64,000 nt of DNA from Skeletonema tropicum (lineage: Eukaryota > Bacillariophyta > Thalassiosirophyceae > Thalassiosirales > Thalassiosiraceae): assembly GCA_037178625.1 (NCBI GenBank), contig JAWZXG010000025.1, positions 62,001 to 126,000 on the forward strand, given 5' to 3'. Both the position numbers and the translations under genes were made by a program. The notes beneath the pieces were generated by a model. The model did not search any database, was not told where the DNA came from, and saw only the letters and a program-made list of their open reading frames with translations. How positions within the stretch are numbered: position 1 is the stretch's first letter; every line of letters starts with the position of its first letter. Positions 41,958-52,310 of the stretch are shown one piece after another.

Positions 41958-42413
41958 TTGCCTAAAGAAAAGATATGGTCAGGCGGTTGTGACTGTGGTG
42001 CATGCAAATATGAGATTACATTGACACCTCTAACGCAGCTACAGCATTGTTACTGTAACCTGTGTCGGAAGTTGTCTGGCGGTCCGTATAGTACTTGGTT
42101 GCCAGTTGACAAGAAAATTAACGGAAATCTTAAAGTACGTCATGGTTGGCCCTCCAGGGGCGAAATTATCTACAATTATCTAGAGCAATTTTGATGGAAG
42201 CAATCATCATCAAAGTCAGTGACTCTTCTACGCACAACATCCGTTGGTCAAAGGCATATTTGCAATAAATGCCGTGGTACAATGACAATCGCGTACGATG
42301 ATCAATCAAATCTCATTTGGCCTTGTGCAGGTGGGTTGGATGATGCGACTTTGCCGGATAGCAGTGATGAGGAGTGTGTCATATCTGTTGTCGTAGCTTA
42401 CCACCGTGGATAG
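41958..42413 (+). pseudogene. GFA/CENP-V-like zinc protein fragment
   Basis: The frame has GGCDCGACKYEI and HCYCNLCRKLSGGPYSTW, then after an in-frame TGA (42192-42194) continues in the same frame with GQRHICNKCRGTMTIAYDDQ. The paired CxCxxC, CxxC and CxxC motifs are the zinc sites of the glutathione-dependent formaldehyde-activating (GFA)/CENP-V fold. There is no suitable ATG at the 5' end, and the internal stop breaks the domain, so I regard it as a decayed gene unless an unseen intron removes the TGA. Confidence 0.6.
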
Positions 42414-42614
42414 AATTGCCAGAAGATGGTATGAAGAAACTATCTGATGCTTGCTGAGGATGATGTGTAGTTAGCGTTTTATGGATAAGCGTGTTTGTGG
42501 ATGTTCTCAACGCGAGGTCATTCAAAATTCAAGTTTCTAATAATTTGTATTGTACATAATGCATACATTTCTATTGACATGTCGGCTACTTTCACATATA
42601 TATGCACTTATTCA

Positions 42615-45094
42615 CTACTGTTTTAATACTGCATCTCGGTACAACTGAGTCACACTAAAACTACCGCCGTCGAGGTACGCAAGCTCTCGCTCCCACTTCT
42701 CGAGAGCATCATCACACACCACTCGTCTGCCCAAAGCATCATCTGATTCAAGCCAAGCCATCTCGTTCATGAAGTGTTTGAGCGCATTCACGTAAATGAA
42801 AGAATCTGCTGAAGTGAGATTGGCCACCTTTGATAGAGTTGCTCGAGGAAGGTCTCTCAGACTAGAACGCCTCCCCTTATTGTGGTACTGTACATGGACT
42901 GTCCCATTTCTATTCTTTTGATGATTTTCGTGCTTGCAGTGACAAGATTTACTCAAATATGATTTTACGACAGGAGGAGCATTGTTGCCAAGTCGATAGT
43001 ATAGCATGCACTGTGATTCATGGACAAACTCTACCAAAGCTACAAAGTCAAGATCTTCGTAGGTTTTCATTGCAAGAGCCATGTTTGGGTTGAATCCTCC
43101 TATGCCACTGTGCACATAACGATTTCTCGATGTCAATGATCTCGTTTGGAAATTGGCTGGATGATAACAGTTGTAGTGATTATTTGTTTCGTTGCCCATG
43201 GACACGAAGTGATCAAGCCATGAATCAAAGTCAGCTACATCGTCTTCGCTTTCTTCTCCGCTCCTTGGAAAATCTTCACTATCTTGTTGTGTTTGCTTCA
43301 CCCCCCAAGTAGAATATTTGCACATAGTGAACTGACTCCAAACGTGATGTCTTGGGGATCGCAATGAAATGAGTTTATAATCTGCATTTTTACAAACAAA
43401 CTTTTGCTGATGAAAAACGGAGAATTCAGGGCCATCTTCTTTTTTTGGACATATGCTGAGCTTCAGAATTGAATTGAAAAGCCGTATCCAAGTAGATCCA
43501 GCACATTTAGAAATATGGACGAAGCTGAAATTGTCTGATGGATCAAGCCGTGTAATTCGTTTTGGATGTAACGACGAAAATTTCTCATACACAACCGGGC
43601 AACACACTCTCTCCTCCTTCTTCAGAGTCGCACAAATGTTACTTCCAATAATTTCTCCATCTGCCATCTTCTTGATCGAGCGACAAGTATTTCCTCCAGT
43701 TTTAGGAACTACCAAATCTAGTTTTGGAATGACTCTTTCACTCTCGCCCTCGCAAAATTTGCATTGAGTCGTAGCTCCTATTGGTGCCGATGATGAAAAT
43801 GGTGGTTGAAGACGTTCTAAACCAACCTGCTGAACAGCTCCCTGATGGTTTGCATCGACTGAGCGTTCTCTACTTTTGGTATTTGTCATTCCACTGCCCA
43901 CTTTTATTCCCTGCCTTTGCCTTTCTAATCCAGTAATATTACCCCGCACCTTCCCCCAGGCTGGAACAAAAAGTAAAGTGAGATTTGGGCCAACCGATAC
44001 GACACAAGTAATACACTGACACAGAGTGACTTACTATTTGAATACCCACCCTCATGCCAAATTACCAAGGGATTGACCGCGTATATTCTCTTATTAAGCT
44101 CTCTTGCAGCCCTGTAGAAGTTTGGTTCAGGGTCCAAAGAATTATGGTGCACGTTCTGCTTCCTATCCTTGCTGCCATGGATCAATCCACGCTGCAAAGC
44201 GGCATGGAAATCGTCAATGCTGTTCCGAGGGACCACAAAACCATAGGCGCCATAAGAATTGCGCACTCGCCTGTATGGCACTGCAGAGTCTTCGTATGAC
44301 CAAGTATGGCCACCTAGCCAAGCAACGAAAGTATCGCTGGGGAGTTTCGAAAGCAGCTCCCCGCGTTGATTGACATCGCAAAACTCTTGTGTACTATTCT
44401 GAAAAAGACGTGCATCGTCTTCAAGGAAAATTGCCACTTCCTCGTCTAACTGCCTCGCCCTCCATAAACACAAAACCCAAGCATGAGTCACACCGTATCC
44501 CCGGCGCTTATCTAAAGGAGCAGGGCAGTGTTCAATATTTGTGGAAGAGGACGAGGGGCCACATGCCATCCGCCATTTTTCTTTGAAGAGATCTAAACGA
44601 TTGTGATTGCTATCATGTGCCCCTGGAGTTCCTTGGAGCGAGATGACGAATATAGTTTTGGCTGGGGAGAATGGCCGCGGCCGCGGGCAGCACACTCCCT
44701 CCTTCTTCTGAAGAGTTGCACACATGGCACTTCCTTTCATTTGACTAGCTGCCATCGACTTCATCGAGCGACAGGTCTTACCCCCAGTTTGAGGAACCGC
44801 CAAATCTAGATTTGGAATGCCCATATCGCCATTGCAAAAAGTGCATTTAGTGGCAACTTCTTCCGATAATGCTAAAGACTTGTTTTTTTTAGCATTCCTG
44901 TGATTTGCTTGGATGGACAGTTCTCGGCTCTGTCGATTGGCCAAGTTCACAACATTGAGTAGATATCCAACAAACGCTAGAATTAATAAGACAAGGATAA
45001 AGTCTCTCCTTCGCAGCACCAATCTGGTGCACCACTCTCCGTTGCGTTGGCCTCTCTGGCCTTCACTTTCATGTCGATTTCGATTTCGGGTCAT
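42615..45094 (-). CDS. Gene D/E: bimodular Golgi enzyme, Cys6-GT25-like transferase plus Cys6-sulfotransferase
   Basis: Two exons, 45094-44035 and 43960-42615, separated by a 74-nt GT-AG intron (GTAAGT...TTGTTCCAG, phase 1), give an 801-residue protein. Without splicing the first frame ends soon after; with it, YSN joins in frame to TWGKVRGNITG. Order: basic N-terminus, membrane anchor (32-49), Cys6 module 1 (C84-C136), and a GT25-like domain with FVISLQGTPG, GVTHAWVLCLWRA and AIFLEDDARLF (E225-D227). Then come a spacer, Cys6 module 2 (C420-C474), and a carbohydrate-sulfotransferase domain with the PAPS 5' phosphosulfate loop FVHISKCAGSTW (about 500-511) and 3' phosphate motif ISLRSPRHHVWSQF. 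It is probably Golgi-luminal, modifying glycans by sugar and sulfate transfer. This is the intact reference for the cluster. Confidence 0.85.
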
Positions 45095-46096
45095 AATTCT
45101 GTAATGTTACTACAATAATGTGCGTTTCTTTCTGTGATGATCGGACAGAGACGACAAAGAAGCCAGCTGGTAGACATGCACAGCTTTGGCGGTATTGTAG
45201 CATTCGCCATGAAATATCTTAGCGCCTTTCTCAATACTTAAGAAGAGCTCTAGCAGCTGATTGGATTAGCTACAATCTGCTACAATACAATGGTATTGTA
45301 CTTCTTTTGATAGACTTCTATCTCTATCTCTCTCTCTAGAGAGGGAGACGTAGTAGGGGTCGTTTGATATCAGCACCATTCCTGTAGATGGGACTCCCTA
45401 ATATTTGGCACTTTTCTCATAAACGAGACAGGAAATGGTGGCAGTCACTGCGTTCTCTTTTCTGAAAGGGTGGTATCATTGCTACGTATTCCCACAGTAC
45501 CATGCGCTCCTAAGAAATAAAACTTCTGAGATCTGAGAGGAAATCTCATGTCGGAAAACTCACCGCCACCTCCTCACCAACCAACCTGCACCTACCTCAC
45601 CAGCCACCAACCACTCTTGTGGTGAGGAATTAGCTAGTTGAGAGTTAGTTATAGTACTAGTAATGATGCTATGTAGGTTACAGTGTCTATCTAACACTAG
45701 TTTACTGTTACGTAAAAGTTCTCTAGCAAACGTGCATACCTAAGTAAGCTAAGGCCCGTAAGCTCTATCAAGTAGCGAGGTGGTCGAGGACAAGTTAGCA
45801 CATCGACACGATTGTATACAATACAAAGTTAAAACACAAAAGGAAATGGATGTAGATGTGTTTAGTAACATCCGATGTCTGCCATCAAAACAGAGCAGGC
45901 TGGCTAGCGGATCGAATATAGACAAAATGTTTAGTCCTATTGTACATCTATCACGTCATCTTAACATAATTGATCAACTAATTATTGACCTCAGTTACGA
46001 CGAGGCTGTTGATTTCCTCTTCCTCGATGAAAGACGTAATTCTTTAGACCACGTACTGACTGACCAAGTGCCATGACCCTTCTTTTCAAAGAGAGA
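45095..46096. other. Upstream region of gene D/E without a recognised gene
   Basis: The stretch holds the promoter side of gene D/E and AT-rich DNA with CTCTCTCTAGAGAGGGAG near 45330. A weak plus-strand frame (about 45780-46076, 98 codons, no ATG at its start) has no recognised motif and is not called. Confidence 0.35.
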
Positions 46097-46861
46097 TCAG
46101 ACGTTCCTGTCGTAGGTGATGATGATGCTGTCATGCACGCCTTTGTGCATATTATGGAAGCCAAGAGCATCAACATTGATGGGTCGGCCCATGCAATTCC
46201 ACTGTGTCACCGAACACGCCCAAATTAGGATCCCACCCGGCGTTCCTTCTTCTATCGCCCACTTAGCTATGTCCGAATAGAGATCAATTCCAATCGGGTC
46301 CGCCTCCTTCTCCTCAATTTGGTTGTTTTGTTTTGCAACGGATTTCTCTCGCTTCATGCTTGCAATGTAGGCATTCATTTCATCACGATACTCTTCACTT
46401 ACACGAGAGCCCCCGGAGTACTCTGAGCACTTCAATATCGCATCATGGTAATTTCTGATATGCGAAAATCCTTACTGTTTCGTTTTGGCTTCATCTTTCC
46501 ACTTCTTTCCGTGGCTGCAAAATGCCATCATAGGCGCACTAATCAAGTGATTGTAATAAAAGTCCCGTTTTGCTACGTAGTAAAAGCGAGATGGATCGGC
46601 TTTCTGTTCTGGAGTTAAGTTGTACACAACTTCTCTGTAGTATTCGGGCATATGTTCTTCGAAATAATCCTTTGTTTCCTCGTTTCGATTCCTATATTCA
46701 CGGAGATTTTTTATCACATGGCTTCTAGTCTCAAGTACTGCGGCTTCTTGAACTGCACTTAAACAGAAAGAAGACGCGCCGGTGGATGCAGCGGCTGGCG
46801 CTGCCTGCCGCGAGTTTCGCGAGTTTCTTTTTCGACGAGCAGCCGTAACCAACCCAGACAT
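46097..46861 (-). pseudogene. Fragment of a Crypton-like tyrosine recombinase/integrase
   Basis: Two in-phase frames, 46861-46472 and 46435-46097, are separated by one TAA (KTKQ-stop-GFSHIRNYHDAILK). The N-terminal part has an Ala-rich leader and LTPEQKADPSRFYYVAKRDF. The second part has YSDIAKWAIEEGTPGG and SVTQWNCMGRPINVDALGFH, then DSIIITYDRN, where it stops. That block resembles the region around the first catalytic Arg of Crypton/DUF3504-type tyrosine recombinases common in diatom and other stramenopile genomes. The C-terminal H-x-x-R and Tyr are missing. Truncation plus the TAA indicate a dead copy. The family is recalled from motif wording, so only moderate confidence. Confidence 0.5.
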
Positions 46862-49309
46862 GATGTTGTTGTTGTTGGCCTTATTTGTTGCTGATATTCT
46901 TATTAGTGCTATTACTACTACCCTTTCTACATCATATTATGAAGCATGTTGGCGTTCAGGGGGCCAAGCGCCATGGTGTCATGATGCCGCTGTTCGGAAA
47001 TCTTCGGAAATGCTTGGTATTCTTGTCGGAAAAATGAGAATGACTGTAGCTCTTTTGTTAGCACTCTCCGCGCTCTCTGGCTCAGAATCAGCTAGTCGGT
47101 TCTCATTTTTTCAACTAGCTAAATCGGACTCCCACGCTCAGAACTTTTTTACTAACAAATTGTGTGCTTTTGTGTGTAACGCTATGTACCAGAGACCTTA
47201 TTTTACCTTATTTTTTAATTATGTCAAGTACCCAGCAGAACTTCGCTTGTAGTAGCCCGATTTTAATGATTCCAAGAGCAGTTTTATTCTCAGTAGGGTA
47301 GTAGTGAATAGTCTGCCAAATATTATGCTGTGATTCCATCGTCAGCAGCCGTTATAATGGGTATTGCTGTCTCACGGTGTGTCAGCATCTACGTGAAAAA
47401 CGCTAGTAAAAAACCATGGGCTACCTATGGTTGGTACGTAGGAAAATTTTAAAAGCACCTTTTAGTATATATGCGTGAAGATACTCGGAAACTACATAAA
47501 ATTTGTAGTTCAATGGTGTTTTGACCTCGGGTTATAGCCTTTTGCATCATTGAACACTATCACACCGAAGTTTGCTACTCTTAGTTCCCTAGTAATTATG
47601 CAGATATGGCCAATTTTGGTGAGGTAGGAAACTGATTAGGCTGAGGTCAATATTGTGAGTATAAACTATAGATTGATTATTTTCCGAAAGAAGAAGACAT
47701 GCTGAATCGGTTGCAATAGCGAGCGGGCGTTCAATGTGATCATATAACATGCTAAACGTGCTGCCAGTATAGTGAGTTTTTCGGACGCCATGTTTGTTAG
47801 CACTTTTGTTAGTAAATTTTTTTTTTGGCTCCCGCCACTCTCTGGTACATAGCGGTAAACTCTCAGCAAGGAGTCCGATTTTGATAGTCAAACTAACTAG
47901 CAATGAAAACTCTTTTCGCTACGCCACGCGTCGGAATTAGTAGCGTGGCGTAGCGAAGCCCAAAATTAATGTTATTGCTGTCCTTTACTTTAAAAACTCT
48001 GTTGAATGCCCAACTTCAAGTTGTTTTGCCGTGTTTTGCCTGACTCGAGTTCGACCAATTTAGTTTTGTCCTGTAAGTCTAATTTAGTCTTGAGACTGAC
48101 TTTCCGTGACTTAAAAGGTACTGAAGTACCAAATTCCTATGTGAATAAAATGTCCGAAGACAAAAAAGAGTTTTGTCCGAAGACAAAAAAGAGTTCATTC
48201 TTTTGACTCGACTTAAAAATGGCATCTAAAACGACACAACCATGGTGAATATGGGCTCCCTACGACTAGCCATAACTCAGTAACTACCTGGACTTTGACC
48301 CTATTTCAAAGCATCAATGCTATTTATTTTATCTTTAGAAGCTCATTGATACCTTACTTGTCCGCTAACTCCCATGGTTGAAGGCAAAGGTAGGATTTGA
48401 GAGCAAACGTACAGTATTGTAGGTTAGCCTATCTACCTACTTTCTCGAACACTTTCTCCTACAGCCACACATTCCACGTGGAGTTAGGAGCACCTCACGC
48501 GGAGACGAAGATGCCGCCAGCACGCCACTTCTCTATCTCATGCATCATCTTTACCTTTACACGGCCGGGCCGGGCCGGGCCGGCCAAGATGATGAACGCA
48601 TTGTTTTTTCTTCATTGCTCTAAGCAATATCATCAAAAAATATCAAATAGCTTCAGCTTCAATCTTTTTGGGGGTTAACGTTAACCCTTGAGGCAAGCTG
48701 GGTGGTGGGTGGGGCGGAAGAAAACTAACAATTGGTCATTTATTGGATAGAGTAATACTACAGATCGCCTGCACTCATTGTAGTGTGTGGGCTTTTCGGC
48801 ATCGGTTGTCTCTCGCTAGTAGTTTTAAGCGTCCCACTCCCCACTTGTTTGTCTTTGTCCAAACGGGGTATGAAACATCTTTGATGTTCCCGTCTTGCAT
48901 CTAGAGGGGTGTGGGTTCGCATCGTAGATTTACAGCAGCTGTTCATCAAAATTGGGATCACAGAGGCACACGTAAGAACCCAGACGCCATACCTTGAAGA
49001 TATTATAGTCAGAGCAACAACATCAAACATCAAAGACACTAATAGAGGGGAGGAGTGCTGCTTTAGTTGGCAAAAGCAGTCATCAACAAGGGGAGACGGT
49101 GGTGACATCAGCCGTAGCCTTGTAGCGACCACGATCCAAGTTAAGTTTTACGATGAAAAAACAAGATCATCCATCACTTGAATCCCGGGGATATGATAGC
49201 CCATCATGAGAGCATCAAAACTGCGGCAGAGGGTGAGTATTCAAATAGTAGGAAGTCGCTCATAGTGTATTACTCGTGCCGTACGGTTGGCTCAATTCTC
49301 ACTTTTACT
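46862..49309. other. Gene-poor spacer with a strong hairpin and a gene-cluster remnant
   Basis: No convincing gene; plus-strand frames at 46782-47252 and 48909-49181 lack motifs. A run of GGGCC units lies near 48560-48590, followed by a GTTAACGTTAAC palindrome near 48674. At about 49215-49312 the DNA matches the exon 1 end and intron of gene D/E, so this is probably a relic of a paralogue. Confidence 0.45.
47915..47957. repeat. Perfect 15-bp inverted repeat (hairpin)
   Basis: TTCGCTACGCCACGC at 47915-47929 is exactly complementary in reverse to GCGTGGCGTAGCGAA at 47943-47957, with a 13-nt loop. It stands in AT-rich DNA. Possible origins are a miniature transposon end, a Helitron-type hairpin or a transcript processing site. 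Confidence 0.8.
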
Positions 49310-52053
49310 TTACTCTCCAAGGTAGTCTTTTACTGTCTTGAGAATCATACTTGCACTTTTACTTGGGTCAATGCTTTCTCTTTTTAAGGCAAATAGTTGT
49401 GGATGACTCCAAACATCCTCGCCCATTATTTGACCGTAGTATGTCTCGTATTGATCTGCCCCCTTGTGAAAATGGTCATAATCCTCTATGATTATTCGCA
49501 GTCGAAGTAAGAGCGATGAAGAATTCATTTTAATAGAAACAAATCCAGACTCAGCGGATGATATCAGGTGAGCTGCTCCACGGCCATTGCCATCTACCAT
49601 GACAAGACTAATCCTTGATACCTCATTTTGAATCCATACTGTGTGAGAGTTAAGTTGGTAAAGAGGCTTGTGTTGTTTCATTGGAAATTCAAGGCACAAT
49701 ATCAATCTCTTTGATGACTGCCCTTGCAGCAAAATGTCAGTAGTTCCATCATGACTCCAAACCGAACGTGAGAACGCTCCTTCAATCGTCGTCATTGACA
49801 CTTTCTCATCCAATGAACAGGTGGTACTAGAGGACGGAGATTCATTAGAATTGCTAGATTTGACTTCCAAGGATACCAACCCATCCCCTCCCTCTTCCCA
49901 CCACGATTCTATTGCAGGATGACGGATTAAGCCCGCATTAACACATGCTTCTCGTGGCAACGCGATGGGTTTTATCAGCTGCTGCTCATGATTCCATCCC
50001 AAACCATACTTACGAGCATGAGCCCAACGGCAAAGCCGGCAATTATTCCTTCCTAAGACAGGAAGGTACTTATCCATCAAAGCTTTCGGTAGCGGCTCTT
50101 CTCTCCATACATGATATGAGTTGTAGAGAGTCTCATTATTCGCCACTTCAATTAAATATCGGGCCAGCTCTTGTGTTGTTGAGAAGTCATTCACATTGAT
50201 AAATGAGTTTTTAGGGAAAAAATGCTCACCAATGTTTGGCGCCCCAAGGTAAACTGGGATAGTACCGGATTGAAGAGTAAGCCATAACTTCTCGGTGATG
50301 TAGTCGTCTGTGTTTTGATTTTCAAATGCCAAATGGAATAGGTACCTCTGCATAATCTCACTCTTATTTCTCCACTTAGACTCCATCCACTTAGACTCCA
50401 TCCTCACTCCGTTGGGAGGCTCTGCGTTACGCAAACAACTAGACAGGGAATCTACTCGAAAAGATGCCTCTATTAATTTTGTGACGACCTTTTCACGGTG
50501 GTTAATTGATCTGCAATTTGTCGCCAGAAAGCTAGCGCCCTTGATGGCAGTGGTATAGTTCACTGGTGGAAACTCATTGGCAGGAATCCCGAATGTGACC
50601 AGCTCGCGTGCGACCGGATAAGCCCGAGGAATTTCTGATTTGAAAGATGTTGTACCGTAGAATTCCTGTGGAAATCAAAAAGGACAGATGTGGCACATCA
50701 GAACAAAGAGAGAAGTCATGAAGAGATAATAGACCAAGCCCCCGAACTCACATTTCGTTTCCAAGCATTTTCATCTACTCTCACTGGAAATCTTTGCTTC
50801 GAAGTTCGAAGTAGACAATGGATATAAATGAAGGAGCGGGTGAGGTGAGGATAAGATAAAGATAATTTGCAAAAACAATCAGAAGTAGAATGATTTGAAC
50901 ATACCTCTCCCTCTATTGAAAATGTAAACAGCCAATCAGTGCCATACACGTATTGCTGGAAGACTGTACCTCCCTTTGATGGTTCCGCAGCACATTTTAT
51001 ATCGCATTGTTCATCATTCAATAGTCTTGTATTTTCATCGGATGAGAAGGAGTCATCATTGTAGTAGCCATACATTTTGGGGGGTTTGGGCAATTTTTCT
51101 TTACTTGCGATTACATTGGAAGAAAATGTATCATCAAGACGAACACTCAAACGTTTTTTTGAGGCGTTTTTCGTGGTTGATAGTTGTTGCGAACGCAATG
51201 AAGCAATTATTTGTTTTGATGGTAACCCACCCCTTTCTCTGTTTTCGATGAGAATCCCCGGAAACTGGTGTCTATTCTCCATAGTTGGCGGTTGTGGAAA
51301 TGAGTGCGATCTGAAAGCAATCTCATGCATCAAATCTTTTCTTCCTCCACATTTATTGTGAATATCATCATGTGTCAATGGTTTCACACTGTTTGGTCTG
51401 ATGATCAACTTTGCATTGCACAGGAATTTATCACGTTTGGACGGGTTGTAGATGAAGAGATGAGTGGATGTATTTGTAACATTGTCATATGAACTGCAAC
51501 GACGATGCGGCAGCTGTTGTAGCTTCATATCGCACGGGAGAATTTCAACAGTTGTCGTGTTATTAGGCGTTTTGGATGATATAACCTCACTTTCAAGAGC
51601 ATTTGCGCTTTGAGTAGGCCTGGGAAATCTATCTATATCATAATGATGCGATGCTGCCTCGAGCCCTGGGCAGCACACTCTCTTCTCCTTTTGAATAATT
51701 GCACAAATATCACTTCCATTTACTTCTCTAGCAGCCATCAGTTTTATTGAGCCACAAGTTTTGCCACCTGTCCCAGCGACCACCAATTCTGGCTCGTTCA
51801 GAATTTCGCAAAACGTACATGAAGTTGATGTAGCCTCCCCGCCCCCTGTCTCATTCGGATCCCCCCCTTCCGAATGATTTTGTGGCAAAATAAATTTGCT
51901 GTCATGATTTTGCACTGAACCACGGGCAAGGGGTTCCAATATACTCAGCGATAGAATAACAAAGCCGGTTGAGATGATGAGGGTCCACTCCGCCAAGCGG
52001 CTGCCCCTCCTCTGTCTCTGGCTCGGCTGTGCAGCGATTTCTACTTTGGTCAT
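49310..52053 (-). CDS. Gene F: membrane-anchored Cys6-alpha-1,3-fucosyltransferase (GT10)
   Basis: Three exons, 52053-50905, 50796-50752 and 50665-49310, all in phase 0 (introns 108 and 86 nt, GTATGT...CGAAG and GTGAGT...CCACAG), encode 849 residues. The anchor lies at about residues 23-42 and the Cys6 module at C79-C128 (nt 51819-51667). The catalytic region is built from exon 1 to 3. Exon 3 has LFHLAFENQNTDDYITEKLW followed by SGTIPVYLGAPNI, the diagnostic GT10 alpha-1,3-fucosyltransferase motif that binds GDP-fucose. The C-terminal 200 residues are unusual for the family. The N-terminal 130 residues are nearly the same as those of gene A although the catalytic domains differ. The tiny 45-nt middle exon keeps the frame, supporting the model. 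A short in-frame duplication (MESKW twice, near 50378-50405) precedes the motif. Confidence 0.85.
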
Positions 52054-52310
52054 TGCGTTGAGAGTTGAGATGATAATCAATACCTCTGGTACATTCTACT
52101 ACAACCATTTTCGACGAAACCCTCAGCACTTGCTGCAAAGATGAAAACCAAAATTATTGGGGGAATCCCCGATGAGTAAGAGGTGCCCCCATTTATCCCC
52201 TCGAGGTAGAGACCATTCCATCTTGTTGGTACCTATCAGGGCCCCCCCCCCCTTGCCCCCGCCCCCTTTCCAAGGCCTCAAAGAGCTTCATAAAAACCCA
52301 AAAGAACACC
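52054..52310. promoter_or_regulatory. Divergent promoter between gene F and the aminopeptidase
   Basis: Only 257 bp separate the two start codons, so both promoters must lie here or overlap the leaders. A C-rich tract (GGGCCCCCCCCCCCTTGCCC) at about 52240 is the only conspicuous element. Confidence 0.4.

Noticed and set aside
46782..47252. 156-codon plus-strand frame with hydrophobic segment
   Set aside because: It begins antisense to the Crypton-like fragment, and the rest looks like low-complexity chance sequence.
48560..48590. GGGCC repeat as a regulatory element or G-quadruplex
   Set aside because: Only four short units in a small tract; there is no gene nearby for it to regulate, and no further support.
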